From: Phycisphaerae bacterium
GTDB taxonomy: Bacteria > Planctomycetota > Phycisphaerae > Phycisphaerales > SM1A02
Assembly (NCBI GenBank): GCA_016845245.1
Contig: JAERSY010000025.1
Coordinates: 1 to 62,046, forward strand
DNA length: 62,046 bases
Reading direction: 5' to 3'
This document shows positions 36,963 through 45,726 of this stretch, piece by piece (positions within the stretch are counted from its first letter, which is position 1; every line of letters begins with the position of its first letter). The translations under genes were made by a program, and so were the position numbers. The notes beneath the pieces are model-generated. The model made no database searches, was not told the DNA's origin, and saw only the letters and a program-made list of their open reading frames with translations.

Positions 36963-37750
36963 ACCTGAATCTCTGCAATTGTCTTTGAGCGGGTAAAGCA
37001 TCCCTTTGTCTTTTTGATTCGCTTAACAATGACGCTTCGTTGTTCGTCATCAAGTAACACAGCCAGCGGCGCGCTGGGAAATGAACACTTCCCAAAACAA
37101 CCTGTGTTGATGATGACAACACCATCGCGGTGCCAAACGCCTTGTCTATGCGTATGTCCCGTGATACACACAGTGGTGTTTGGTGAATACTTTTTGAGAA
37201 ACTCATGCGTACGTCTCGGAAATGTCATCCAACTTTTTAGTATGTGAAACACAGAAGATGGCGCCATTGCCAAAAGTCGAAGTGTACTTGGCATTTTTGA
37301 CTCAATCGCATCAGTGCCTACCTGCAGAGCAGTCTCGGTGACAAGTGATAACACTGAATCGAGCGAGTCTGGAGAAGGTCTCGTTTTCATGTAAGAAGAG
37401 ATAAGTGGTGCTCGCCAGCTCCACGGGGCAATGCCTTCAAGGATGGCGTGCCCATGCATGATGAGTACGCGCTTGTCCATTCGCTCCATATAATCTGTTT
37501 GGCTTATGTCGGGGTCATGATTTCCTGTCACCAAGACGACTTCAACGCCCGTTTCATTTGCAAGTGCAATAAGTTCTTCTGTCATTGCGACCGAATAACC
37601 TCGTAACTTTTTAGACAATGTCTCTGCTGTATCGCCATTTAGAATTAATGTGTTGACGTCATCTAACAACGGCAAGAGCGCTTGAGGAGAATTTGCGCTC
37701 GAACTTGAGTTTGCAAAGTGAATGTCTGAGAGGATGAGCGTTTTACTCAT
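36959..37750 (-). CDS. Calcineurin-like metallophosphoesterase
   Basis: 263 residues with the complete metal-binding set: SDIHFA, LNGDTAE, VTGNHDPD, MHGHAI and ITGHTHRQG. This is a cytoplasmic dinuclear metallophosphoesterase related to LpxH/YfcE-like enzymes, substrate unknown. It lies 8 bases downstream of the diguanylate cyclase on the same strand. Its last 4 bases overlap the HMG-CoA lyase gene. Confidence 0.8.
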   Translation of the reverse strand: MSKTLILSDIHFANSSSSANSPQALLPLLDDVNTLILNGDTAETLSKKLRGYSVAMTEELIALANETGVEVVLVTGNHDPDISQTDYMERMDKRVLIMHGHAILEGIAPWSWRAPLISSYMKTRPSPDSLDSVLSLVTETALQVGTDAIESKMPSTLRLLAMAPSSVFHILKSWMTFPRRTHEFLKKYSPNTTVCITGHTHRQGVWHRDGVVIINTGCFGKCSFPSAPLAVLLDDEQRSVIVKRIKKTKGCFTRSKTIAEIQV

Positions 37751-37758
37751 GCGAGCAA

Positions 37759-39009
37759 TTATTCTTTGGAGTTTGGATTACCAATGGTAATCGAGTTTTT
37801 CCCTTGGCTTTTTGATTGCAACAGTCGTTCATCAGCTTTGTGCAATATGGCGTCAACGTCAACACCATCCCATGGAAACGTCGCTAGTCCTCCTGAAATC
37901 GACAAAACTCCGGTTGCTTCTTCACCGAGTTTAGGGAAATGTGCTTTTGAAACTTGCTCTCTAAACCGTTTCGCCAAAATTTCAACTGTGGTTGGGTGAT
38001 TTGAACCCGGCTCGCGTGGAGGTTCTGGATCGCAAAAGAGGACTGCAAACTCATCTCCACCAATTCGGCAGACATGATCGCCTTTTCGAATAATCGTGCG
38101 AAGGAGTTTGACGACTTCTCTAATGATTTCATCTCCGGCATCATGCCCCCAGGTATCGTTGTAATGTTTGAAATCATCGATATCAAAAATCATGACCGTG
38201 AGTGGTCGCCTCGACTCTTTAGCGAGATTCAGTTCTCGATTGAAACACGTTTTAAGAAACCGTCTGTTCCAAGCTCCAGATAACTCATCTTGATATGCAA
38301 GTAGTTTTAAATCACGCTGTTTTCGATGTAACTCCAGCCAGCATGAAGCCCATCTCCCCCAACGTTGTAAGTCACTTGTTGACCCGCCAATTGCTGCAAG
38401 GCACCCATGTTCTTGGTGACCATAACGAAGCGACGTCGTTAATGCAGTATCAGGCGCACAGGATTCATCGTCGATGATTTCACAATAGGTCCAGCCGGTT
38501 TGCTCTTGTAACACACGCAGAAGCGTGTTCCTAAAGTCTGTCGGTTGGTGCATGAGCGTTCGGACTAAATCAATATCTCCGAGTTGTGATGTTGATTTTG
38601 AAAATGAGACTTCATCGGCGATGCCTAAGACCGCATCTAAATCGATTTCATCGCTCAAATTAAACTCTGCGGGCAATGAAGACGCGTTTTCAATCGCGGA
38701 GTGTAATCGTTCGGCTGTTACATCTTGACCAACAGATACGTCGGCGTCCGCTTGCTGATGATTCCCTGAATAAACAATGATTGCAGATGGGTCAATGCTC
38801 CGAATTGCATCGATCGATACACGCGCATTGTTATGAACCACTCGCTCGTCTAAGACGATGGTTTTGATTGGCGAGTTTGATGTGCTTGTAGACACTTCGC
38901 CAATCGCATCGAAAATGTTTCTTACAGTTTTCGAAGGTGAAAAGCCATCGAGAAGTTGTTCGTTAAAACTCCCTGCAAACAATGTGACTCCTCGTTCTTG
39001 CCTGCTCAT
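37759..39009 (-). CDS. Diguanylate cyclase (GGDEF) with receiver-like N-terminus
   Basis: 416 residues. The C-terminal GGDEF domain is intact: FDIDDFKHYNDTWGHDAGDE and RIGGDEFAVLF. RKGD five residues before GGDEF forms the inhibitory I-site (RxxD), so the enzyme should make c-di-GMP and be feedback-inhibited. The first 115 residues look like a degenerate response-receiver fold (IKTIVLDERV, PSAIIVYSGN) without a clear phospho-aspartate pocket. The middle section (about 150-240) has no assigned domain. The start overlaps the stop of the upstream small gene (ATGA), pointing to a functional pair. Confidence 0.82.
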   Translation of the reverse strand: MSRQERGVTLFAGSFNEQLLDGFSPSKTVRNIFDAIGEVSTSTSNSPIKTIVLDERVVHNNARVSIDAIRSIDPSAIIVYSGNHQQADADVSVGQDVTAERLHSAIENASSLPAEFNLSDEIDLDAVLGIADEVSFSKSTSQLGDIDLVRTLMHQPTDFRNTLLRVLQEQTGWTYCEIIDDESCAPDTALTTSLRYGHQEHGCLAAIGGSTSDLQRWGRWASCWLELHRKQRDLKLLAYQDELSGAWNRRFLKTCFNRELNLAKESRRPLTVMIFDIDDFKHYNDTWGHDAGDEIIREVVKLLRTIIRKGDHVCRIGGDEFAVLFCDPEPPREPGSNHPTTVEILAKRFREQVSKAHFPKLGEEATGVLSISGGLATFPWDGVDVDAILHKADERLLQSKSQGKNSITIGNPNSKE

Positions 39010-39491
39010 GAATCGTCCCCTTCTTGCTTGCGAGTGCCATCAAGTAACATCGATAACTCATCTGCGTCGATGGCTTCGGTTTCAACAACAGGAACATCTA
39101 ACTGATCAACAACATGATCGACGTGTTCAATTGGCGTCAGTTGCCCTTCTCGCAATTCTAAAATTGAAACATGAGGGAGATATTTTTGCATTGCTTGGAT
39201 GAACTGTTCAATTTGTTCAGTCCGCTCCACATGAATGAGTACGCAAGTCAACGCTGGTTTACAGTCTTTCCAAGCAGTATCTTGAAGCATCAGTTGGTGC
39301 ATCAAACAGAGTTCTGACATTGCAATGATTGGATCATGCACCAACAACCCTTCCATGTTGTACTTGCTTAACATGTTTGTTGCGACGTCCCGCTGATGTT
39401 CATCAACAAGAACGATGCTCTTTGGATTTGGCTTTTGAATTGACATAGCAACACGCCATGCGCAGTAACCTCGCACGTCTTTCCTAAGCAT
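39006..39491 (-). CDS. Small receiver-like protein coupled to the diguanylate cyclase
   Basis: About 161 residues from ATG 39491; TTG 39518 and ATG 39446 are alternatives, and the ribosome site is unclear. Hydrophobic strands SIVLVDE and LTCVLIHV alternating with helices suggest a receiver-like alpha/beta fold. I cannot identify the acidic triad, so it is probably non-phosphorylatable. The C-terminus is acidic. It is wedged between murG and the GGDEF gene and overlaps the latter by 4 bases. The function is unknown; a partner or input subunit of the cyclase is the simplest idea. Confidence 0.5.
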   Translation of the reverse strand: MLRKDVRGYCAWRVAMSIQKPNPKSIVLVDEHQRDVATNMLSKYNMEGLLVHDPIIAMSELCLMHQLMLQDTAWKDCKPALTCVLIHVERTEQIEQFIQAMQKYLPHVSILELREGQLTPIEHVDHVVDQLDVPVVETEAIDADELSMLLDGTRKQEGDDS

Positions 39492-39532
39492 ACTCCCGAT
39501 AGACCCTGAAACCAACAATTTCTTGTGAAAAA

Positions 39533-40663
39533 CTAACGCTTTGCGGCCTGAGATTGCATAGCGTGGACTATTTTTTCAAGCAGTTCAGCACATGTCACGC
39601 TTCCATTAATGGATTCAAGTTGGATGAGCGACTCTTTCATCGTTTTGCGGTCTTGGTCACTTTGCATGAGATGCAAAAGCCGTTTCCCTGCACACGCCAC
39701 ATTTTCGTCCAAAGACTTGTAGTCTGTTTCAATGTAGACGCCGCCAACGTGTTCAATTGGCACAGCGTTAAATCGCTGGTGTTCGTCCCTGTGGTATGGA
39801 TAAGGCATCACTATTGCCGGTACGTTATGAAAAGCAAGTTCAGCAATTGTATTTGCACCGCCTCGTGTGACTGCTACATCTGCAACGGACCATGCCAGTG
39901 ACATAGATTGAAGAAAATTGATGATGACTGACTTGACTGGGATTGCAGACCATTCTTTTTTAATCACTTCTTCGTGTTGGCTGCCTGCGAGAAGGAGGAC
40001 TTGCCACCCTTCAAACTGTTGTGGGCAATCTCCAGCAAGTTTAGTGATGAGTTCATTGATGGTGCTTGCACCTTGTGAAGCGCCAGTGACTAGTAGCGTT
40101 TTTAACTCAGGCGACAGTCCCAGCGCTAATGCCGCTTCAGTTTTAGCAACGCGTTCAGCGCTTGCATTCCGGAGTGGGGGTTGGACGATGACAGCATCGT
40201 TCCATGAGCAGGGCACTGTAGAAACCAAAGTTGTCGCCCACCTGCGAGCCAGAGCGTTTGCTTTTCCCGGTGGTGAGTCAAGGTTCAAGAGTAATGAAGG
40301 AATGCGTAATTGCTTCGCTGCAAAAAGCGCTGGTGCAGCAACGAATCCGCCCGTTGAGACGACACCATCAATTGAATGCTCTTTGATGATTGATTTTGTT
40401 TTCTTTACCGCATCTCTAAAACCCCGACCAAAGTTGAACACACCTCTTGGCGAGAAAAGCAGGGGCTTTGCTGGGAGCACCACTTCATCAAATGGTGTTC
40501 CGCGGATCATTTGATAATCGATGTCTCGTCCGGAGTGACCAAGCAATACTCGATGATGGCGATGTGTGAGTTGTTCAGCGATGCCTATCGCGGGAGCAAG
40601 GTGTCCACCACTACCTCCTCCAGCTATGAGAATGTTAAGCGTGCTGTGCGAATTGGAGTTCAT
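39533..40663 (-). CDS. murG: UDP-GlcNAc--lipid-II GlcNAc transferase MurG
   Basis: 376 residues from ATG 40663 (MNSNSHSTLNILIAGGG). The GT28 features are the N-terminal IAGGGSGGHLAPAIGIAEQL, GVVSTGGFVAAPALFAAK, TGASQGASTINEL and the C-terminal RGGANTIAELAFHNVPAIVMPYP. It adds GlcNAc to lipid I at the inner membrane to form lipid II. Its presence shows that this lineage keeps the peptidoglycan pathway, which was once doubted for planctomycetes. It overlaps the end of ftsW by 29 bases. The frame extends 20 codons further upstream. Confidence 0.92.
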   Translation of the reverse strand: MNSNSHSTLNILIAGGGSGGHLAPAIGIAEQLTHRHHRVLLGHSGRDIDYQMIRGTPFDEVVLPAKPLLFSPRGVFNFGRGFRDAVKKTKSIIKEHSIDGVVSTGGFVAAPALFAAKQLRIPSLLLNLDSPPGKANALARRWATTLVSTVPCSWNDAVIVQPPLRNASAERVAKTEAALALGLSPELKTLLVTGASQGASTINELITKLAGDCPQQFEGWQVLLLAGSQHEEVIKKEWSAIPVKSVIINFLQSMSLAWSVADVAVTRGGANTIAELAFHNVPAIVMPYPYHRDEHQRFNAVPIEHVGGVYIETDYKSLDENVACAGKRLLHLMQSDQDRKTMKESLIQLESINGSVTCAELLEKIVHAMQSQAAKR

Positions 40664-41786
40664 GGTGATCTTCGCTTGGGATTGTAACTTTACTCTGTTT
40701 GTCGATGGCATCAATGAGCCCAATACAAAATGCGGTTAAAAGCCATCCAGTGCCACCATTACTTAAGAGCGGTAGAGCAATTCCCTTCGTTGGTATCAGT
40801 GCAGTGACGACTAAAATGTTCATCGTCGCTTGAGTGCCAACAGTGAGTAACACCCCAAACACAAGCAACTTGTTGAACATTGTTTGTGCATGCTTAATCA
40901 CATAAATGCCTACAATCATCATCGACACATATAAGATGACGACGAACAATGCGCCGACCAACCCAAGTTCTTCGCAAATCACTGAAAAGATGAAATCTGT
41001 GGTGTCTTCAGGCAAGTACCCAAATTTATGAATACCATTGCCAAGCCCGAGTCCTGAGCCGCCACCCGCAGAAATTGCGTGCATGGATTGCAAAATCTGA
41101 AAGCTTGTTGATTCGGGATTCTCATATGGATTCATATAAGCCATTAAACGTTGAATTCGGTAAGGACTGCTAAAAACAGCCACGTACAATCCGCCTAGAG
41201 CCAGTGGAATGAGTGCAAGGAAGTGAACGAGTTTTGCGCCAGCAACAAACAACACGCCGCAACCAACAATAAAGAGTAGCACTGCAGTCCCCAAATCTTC
41301 AAGTGCGATGCAAGCACAAAGAACACCTAAGCATGCGATTGGAGGAAAGAAACCTTTGATAAAGAGCTTTAATTGCTCTGTGTGCGTTGAGGTCCACCAC
41401 GCTGCGGCAATGACCAGAGTCCATTTTGCCACCTCACTTGGCTGAAATGAAAAACTGCCGATTGCAATCCAACGATGAGCACCATTGACTTCATGGCCGA
41501 TTCCAGGCACATACACACAGAGTAGCAACACACAAGTGCACAACAATCCAAAGATTGAAAGGGGAATTTTGCAAATCGTATGTTTCAACCGTTCAACGGG
41601 AAACATGCTTCCAGCAAGGAGGGCAATGCACGCAGCAAAACCAAGCAGTGTTGGCCTACTTGTGAGTAAATCATAAAAATCCATACTACCACTCGAAGCA
41701 ACACGCATCGATGCAGAATTGACCATGATGACTCCGAGCATCAATAATGTCGTTGAGATGAGGAGAATGCCTTGCCCAGCACGCAT
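40635..41786 (-). CDS. ftsW: Lipid II polymerase FtsW (SEDS family)
   Basis: A 383-residue, ten-span SEDS protein. Key segments are NGAHRWIAIGSFSFQPSEVAKW, VLLFIVGCGVLFVAGA, ISAGGGSGLGLGNGIHKFGYLPEDTTDFIF and GIALPLLSNGGTGWL. It polymerises glycan strands at the septum together with a class B penicillin-binding protein. Adjacency to murG reproduces part of the dcw cluster, but murC, murD and ftsZ are not here. RodA is the alternative name; the pairing with murG favours FtsW. Confidence 0.88.
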   Translation of the reverse strand: MRAGQGILLISTTLLMLGVIMVNSASMRVASSGSMDFYDLLTSRPTLLGFAACIALLAGSMFPVERLKHTICKIPLSIFGLLCTCVLLLCVYVPGIGHEVNGAHRWIAIGSFSFQPSEVAKWTLVIAAAWWTSTHTEQLKLFIKGFFPPIACLGVLCACIALEDLGTAVLLFIVGCGVLFVAGAKLVHFLALIPLALGGLYVAVFSSPYRIQRLMAYMNPYENPESTSFQILQSMHAISAGGGSGLGLGNGIHKFGYLPEDTTDFIFSVICEELGLVGALFVVILYVSMMIVGIYVIKHAQTMFNKLLVFGVLLTVGTQATMNILVVTALIPTKGIALPLLSNGGTGWLLTAFCIGLIDAIDKQSKVTIPSEDHHELQFAQHA

Positions 41787-41863
41787 AGAGTGTACCTATC
41801 GTCAGTTCTTTTACAGTTGGCACACATTCTTCCATTGATTCGTTCATAATATGGTTCTTTAAC

Positions 41864-43414
41864 ATGAATTCAGACGCGCCTACCAAAACTATTTTCTTAG
41901 AGACATTTGGTTGTCAAATGAATGAGCTTGATAGCGAACTCGTTCAAGATCAACTCTCCACATTGGGGTTCTCCTTCCATGATTCGAGAAGTGATGCTGA
42001 TGTCGTGTTGTTTAACACGTGCTCAGTAAGGGAGCAGGCAGAAAACAAAGTGTTGAGTCGAATTGGAGAACTGAGTGTTGAAAAGAATGGGGGCAGAGAT
42101 GTCATCATTGGAATGCTTGGATGTTTGCCCGAGCGTGAGGGAGAAAACCTTCTTAGGAAGTATCCATCAATCGATTTCCTGTGCGGTCCATCGGAGCTCA
42201 ATCGGCTCCCATCACTTCTTGACAATGCTATTCAAGGGATTGCACTCCAGCGCTCAGACAGAGCAGCCCTTCAAGGGAACAAATCGCGGCGTTCTGCGGC
42301 ACTGTCAGCTGCGGAAGACAATTTGGAATTGCTTGACCTCTCGCGGTCATTTAATCCAGATTACCTTCAGACTGAGGGAAAGTCAGCGTACGTCCGGATC
42401 ACTCGCGGTTGTAACAAGTTTTGTACATACTGCGTCGTGCCAAACACACGCGGCGCAGAGGTCCATCGGCCACCCGATTCAATCATCGAAGAGTGCAGAG
42501 AACTTGTTGAAACGGGCGTCATTGAAGTGACGTTACTTGGCCAAACGGTCAATCATTATCGTTACACACATGGTGTCGCGCTCAACGAGGATGGAGTCGA
42601 AGTCCCACAGATTGGTCCGGGCCTTACTGCTTTCAGAAAACCAATCGATGATGATGTCCAAGTGACGACGTTTGCGAGTTTACTTCAACGAATCCATGAT
42701 GAAGTGCCTGAACTCAAGCGAATTCGATTCGTGACATCGTACCCACGAGATTTTGGCGAAGACATTCTTACTGTCATGAGAGACTGTCCCCGCATTTGTA
42801 ACTATCTTCATGTTCCAGCACAATCTGGCTCAAACCGTATTCTCAAACTTATGAATCGCGGCTATACCGTTGAAGAGTATCTTGAGTTTGTCGAACGGGC
42901 TCGGCGAATCATTCCAGATGTTGAAATTGCAGGGGACATCATTGTTGGGTTCCCAACTGAGACCGAAGAAGATTTCCAAATGACGGTTGAGCTCATCAAG
43001 CAAGTTCGATTCAAGAACAACTTTGTGTTTCATTATTCCCCAAGGCCGGGGACGGTCGCCATCGATCGCTTTGAAGACGATGTGCCAAGAGATGTGAAGC
43101 GAAGAAGATTGAATGAACTGCTTGCAATTGGCTCAACAATAAGCGGTGAGGTCCATCAGGAATATGTTGGGAAAACCGTAGATGTGTTTATCGAAAAAGT
43201 AAGTCCAAAAGAACATCAGAAGGGCGTTGAGTTGCGGTGGGAATCAACAAAAGTGCAGCTTTCAGGCCGCACAGCGGGCGATCTGATTTGTGTTTTTGAC
43301 GTTGAGCATGATGTTGCTGAATCGATGGTTGGCGAGATTGTTCAGGTCGAGATTACTGAAGCAGCGCCCCTCCTTCTTAAAGGATGCCTAGAAACCGCTC
43401 ATTTGGCAAAATAG
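41864..43414 (+). CDS. miaB: tRNA-2-methylthio-N6-dimethylallyladenosine synthase MiaB
   Basis: 516 residues. The N-terminal methylthiotransferase domain starts ETFGCQMNELDSE with cluster cysteines at FGC, NTCSV and GCLPER. The radical-SAM motif is RGCNKFCTYCVVPNTRGAE (CxxxCxxC), and a C-terminal TRAM domain begins near YVGKTVDVFIEK. It thiomethylates A37 of tRNAs reading UNN codons. About 30 residues around GVEVPQIGPGLTAF look like an insertion after LLGQTVNHY, making it longer than the usual 440-475. The terminator overlaps its stop codon. Confidence 0.92.
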   Translation: MNSDAPTKTIFLETFGCQMNELDSELVQDQLSTLGFSFHDSRSDADVVLFNTCSVREQAENKVLSRIGELSVEKNGGRDVIIGMLGCLPEREGENLLRKYPSIDFLCGPSELNRLPSLLDNAIQGIALQRSDRAALQGNKSRRSAALSAAEDNLELLDLSRSFNPDYLQTEGKSAYVRITRGCNKFCTYCVVPNTRGAEVHRPPDSIIEECRELVETGVIEVTLLGQTVNHYRYTHGVALNEDGVEVPQIGPGLTAFRKPIDDDVQVTTFASLLQRIHDEVPELKRIRFVTSYPRDFGEDILTVMRDCPRICNYLHVPAQSGSNRILKLMNRGYTVEEYLEFVERARRIIPDVEIAGDIIVGFPTETEEDFQMTVELIKQVRFKNNFVFHYSPRPGTVAIDRFEDDVPRDVKRRRLNELLAIGSTISGEVHQEYVGKTVDVFIEKVSPKEHQKGVELRWESTKVQLSGRTAGDLICVFDVEHDVAESMVGEIVQVEITEAAPLLLKGCLETAHLAK

Positions 43415-43437
43415 GCGGTTTAGTAGGCGTTTTTTTG
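43392..43437 (+). terminator. Terminator overlapping the miaB stop codon
   Basis: AAACCGC (43392-43398) pairs with GCGGTTT (43415-43421), so the hairpin spans the TAG stop. A run of seven T follows at 43431-43437. Confidence 0.6.
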
Positions 43438-43502
43438 CAATAACAATTGAAAAATATGAAGATTGTATTGACTCTGAACGCTCATCCGTTACCTTCATCA
43501 TG

Positions 43503-43552
43503 TTACCTAGACAGTGTTTAGGTAATTTTCTCAATAAGGAAGAGAAGAGAGA
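43503..43552 (+). promoter_or_regulatory. Leader hairpin plus GA tract in the 309-base gap before the first PEP-CTERM gene
   Basis: TTACCTA (43503-43509) pairs with TAGGTAA (43519-43525), followed by TTTTC and then the purine tract AAGGAAGAGAAGAGAGA (43536-43552). The rest of the 43415-43723 gap holds the miaB terminator, no gene, and the ribosome-site-like AGGAAGGAAAG just before 43724. Whether the hairpin is a terminator, an attenuator or a stabilising leader is not clear. Confidence 0.4.
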
Positions 43553-43723
43553 ATTTTGGATGTTAAGGGAACTAACCTCCTCGATTCACGAATATCAACC
43601 TGTTGGGGAACATGATTGATGCATTTCCGCCAAGTCAGCTCTGGATTGGAACGAATTCAATCACCAACGTACGTTTTTTAACTAGATCTAGTAATTAGGA
43701 AAGAAATAGAGGAAGGAAAGCAA

Positions 43724-44380
43724 ATGAATAACAAAACGCTTTCGCTCGCAATTGCAGCAACTTCACTGATCGCAGTACCTGCTATGGCTGACTACACTGG
43801 CCTTTCATTTGATGGAATGGACAATGGAGACGGCACATGGACAGCTCGCATCTTCGCGGACTTTTCAGCAGCTACTGATCAATTGAACGCTGTTTATGGC
43901 GACGCAATGAATGACTTGTATATCTCGTCATCAAACGGTTTCTACCAAAACGCATTTGGTAGCCACTCATCAGCTGGTATTAACCCAGCTCTCATCCCAG
44001 CATTCCCAAGTCTTGCATTAGACTCATGGGTAACAATCGGTCTTGAAGATCAAACAGGCAACTCAATGCTTGATATTGGTATCGATTGGGCTGGCTTTAA
44101 CGCTGGTGGCGACATCATGACTGACAACGGTTCATGGTTCGCAACTCCAGAAGATGACCAATGTCTCGCAGGTTCAGACCTTCGCGTCATGATTGGTCAA
44201 TTCACCATGATTGGTGCTGATTCCACAGTTAGTGGTGTTGTCAACTTTCAAGGTAAAGTTGGAGACTTTGAAACATTCGTAGCAACCGGTCAAGCTTTCG
44301 AATATTCAATGATTCCAGCTCCAGGTGCTCTTGCACTACTCGGTCTTGCAGGTGTTGCAAGCCGTCGTCGTCGAAAATAA
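43724..44380 (+). CDS. PEP-CTERM-type secreted protein, paralog 1
   Basis: 218 residues. Signal peptide MNNKTLSLAIAATSLIAVPAMA; mature beta-rich region; C-terminal sorting tail with PAPGALALLG, a hydrophobic stretch and RRRRK. Such tails are recognised by an exosortase (none in this window). Conserved blocks shared with the two following genes include NGFYQNAFGS, INPALIPAFPSLALDSW, VTIGLEDQTGN and DNGSWFATPEDDQ. The function is unknown. It has its own leader and a double terminator. Confidence 0.82.
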   Translation: MNNKTLSLAIAATSLIAVPAMADYTGLSFDGMDNGDGTWTARIFADFSAATDQLNAVYGDAMNDLYISSSNGFYQNAFGSHSSAGINPALIPAFPSLALDSWVTIGLEDQTGNSMLDIGIDWAGFNAGGDIMTDNGSWFATPEDDQCLAGSDLRVMIGQFTMIGADSTVSGVVNFQGKVGDFETFVATGQAFEYSMIPAPGALALLGLAGVASRRRRK

Positions 44381-44396
44381 GACGATAAAAGCAAAG

Positions 44397-44474
44397 GTTA
44401 ACCATTTGGTACCTGGTTAACATTTTTGTTCGACCTTCAAACCGCCGCAACCTCAACGTTGCGGCGGTTTTCTT
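44397..44474 (+). terminator. Two tandem terminators after PEP-CTERM paralog 1
   Basis: First hairpin: GTTAACCA (44397-44404) with TGGTTAAC (44414-44421), then ATTTTTGTT. Second: AAACCGCCGCAAC (44439-44451) with GTTGCGGCGGTTT (44458-44470), then TCTTTT. Beyond them, 44475-44763 of the 383-base gap has no gene I can support. A TTGACA near 44685 has no matching -10. Confidence 0.85.
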
Positions 44475-44763
44475 TTGCGCAGTTCTAGAATCTCGGCCAA
44501 ATGGAAGTGATTCGGCTCAAGTCTACGTCCCATAATTGTCGATGTCCTGATAGAGAAAGATGGTTTTACGCCCCCAACCCCTACAAACGGAACGAGAAGG
44601 CAAAGAGTTGATTCTAAGTGTTTGCCATCATTCACATTGTGTGCATAGTTGCAGCGTGGAAGCATTGTGCTTCGAGGCCTTGACAGTGGGAACGGTCAAT
44701 TGCTGACGAGCTTGTGTGACTATGTTTTTAGAAAACGAAAGAAAAGATATGAGGAAAAATCAG

Positions 44764-45444
44764 ATGAATACAAAATTGTTTTCAATCTCAGCAGCAGCAG
44801 TCGGATCATTGATTGCTGCAAGTGCAGCGACAGCTGACGTATCCGTTTCAGCAGATTTGGTGCACCTTGGCAACACTGGTGGAACAACAGCTCCAGCAGA
44901 TGTTGCGACTTACCGTCTCTATGCTAACCTCGATGCAGGTTGGCGTGTAGACGCTGTTTATGGCAACGCAGAAAGTAGCTTAGACATTACAGCAAATGGC
45001 TTGTTCTATCAAAACCCATTTGGTAGTGATACTGCGGCAGGCATCAACCCAGCGTTGATTTTTGCCTTCCCAAGTCTGGCACATGACTCTTGGGTCACTA
45101 TTGGTTTAGAAGACCAAACTGGTAACGCAATGAACAACATCGGTATCGATTTTGGTTCATTCAACTCAGCTGGTAGCTTAGTATCTGACAACGGTTCATG
45201 GTTTGTCACTCCAGATGACATCCAAGGTCAAGAAGTCGGCGGCCGCGTCCTTCTCGGTCAATTTTCAGTCGTTGGCGGCACAGGCGTTCTTGCTGATGAT
45301 ATGGCTGCAATGACAGTTAACCTTCAAGGTAAAGATGCAGATGGCAACACTTGGAACCTTATTGGTGGAAACGCGATTCCAGCTCCTGGTGCTCTAGCTC
45401 TGCTTGGTCTTGCAGGAATGAGTGCGAGACGTCGACGAAAATAA
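44764..45444 (+). CDS. PEP-CTERM-type secreted protein, paralog 2
   Basis: 226 residues from ATG 44764, which follows GAGGAAAAA; the frame is open 16 codons further upstream. Signal peptide MNTKLFSISAAAVGSLIAAS...ATA. The body repeats the blocks of paralog 1 (NGLFYQNPFGSD, INPALIFAFPSLAHDSW, VTIGLEDQTGN, DNGSWFVTPDD) and adds VLLGQFSVVGGTGVL. It ends IPAPGALALLG...RRRRK. It is presumably exported and anchored or released by an exosortase. The ligand or role is unknown. Confidence 0.82.
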   Translation: MNTKLFSISAAAVGSLIAASAATADVSVSADLVHLGNTGGTTAPADVATYRLYANLDAGWRVDAVYGNAESSLDITANGLFYQNPFGSDTAAGINPALIFAFPSLAHDSWVTIGLEDQTGNAMNNIGIDFGSFNSAGSLVSDNGSWFVTPDDIQGQEVGGRVLLGQFSVVGGTGVLADDMAAMTVNLQGKDADGNTWNLIGGNAIPAPGALALLGLAGMSARRRRK

Positions 45445-45469
45445 GTCGAGTTCGTACAACAGTACATTC

Positions 45470-45501
45470 AAAGCCCCTTGCAATTGCAAGGGGCTTTTTT
45501 T
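45470..45501 (+). terminator. Intrinsic terminator after PEP-CTERM paralog 2
   Basis: AAAGCCCCTTGCAA (45470-45483) is followed directly by its exact complement TTGCAAGGGGCTTT (45484-45497) and further T to 45501. This is a perfect 28-base palindrome. Confidence 0.92.
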
Positions 45502-45687
45502 GACTCACAAAGCGATGTAAGTGCATATGTCACAATAGGTAAAATAGAAAATATTGGGATTTTATGCGTATTTTTTCACCTTTTCATTGCCTATAGCGAG
45601 TTTCTCAATTACATTGCTCTTGGAAGCAATCAGTTTTCATTGATGGAAACTGATGGGAAGTTTTGGAGAATGAAAGTTCTCACGTAT

Positions 45688-45701
45688 GATTCGAACGAAT
45701 C
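45688..45701 (+). promoter_or_regulatory. Short inverted repeat ahead of PEP-CTERM paralog 3
   Basis: GATTCG and CGAATC flank AA, ending 25 bases before the start codon. It could be an operator half-site pair or a small leader hairpin. No matching copy was seen before the two other paralogs. Confidence 0.25.
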
Positions 45702-45726
45702 GAATCACGTAAGGAGAAGTGTTCTT

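Noticed and set aside
44453-44665. 70-codon minus-strand open frame between PEP-CTERM genes 1 and 2
   Set aside because: It starts in the gap and ends in the terminator, with no ribosome site or protein-like composition.
45478-45726. N-terminal extension of the third PEP-CTERM protein
   Set aside because: It would begin inside the preceding terminator and bury a clear signal peptide that has its own AAGGAGA site.
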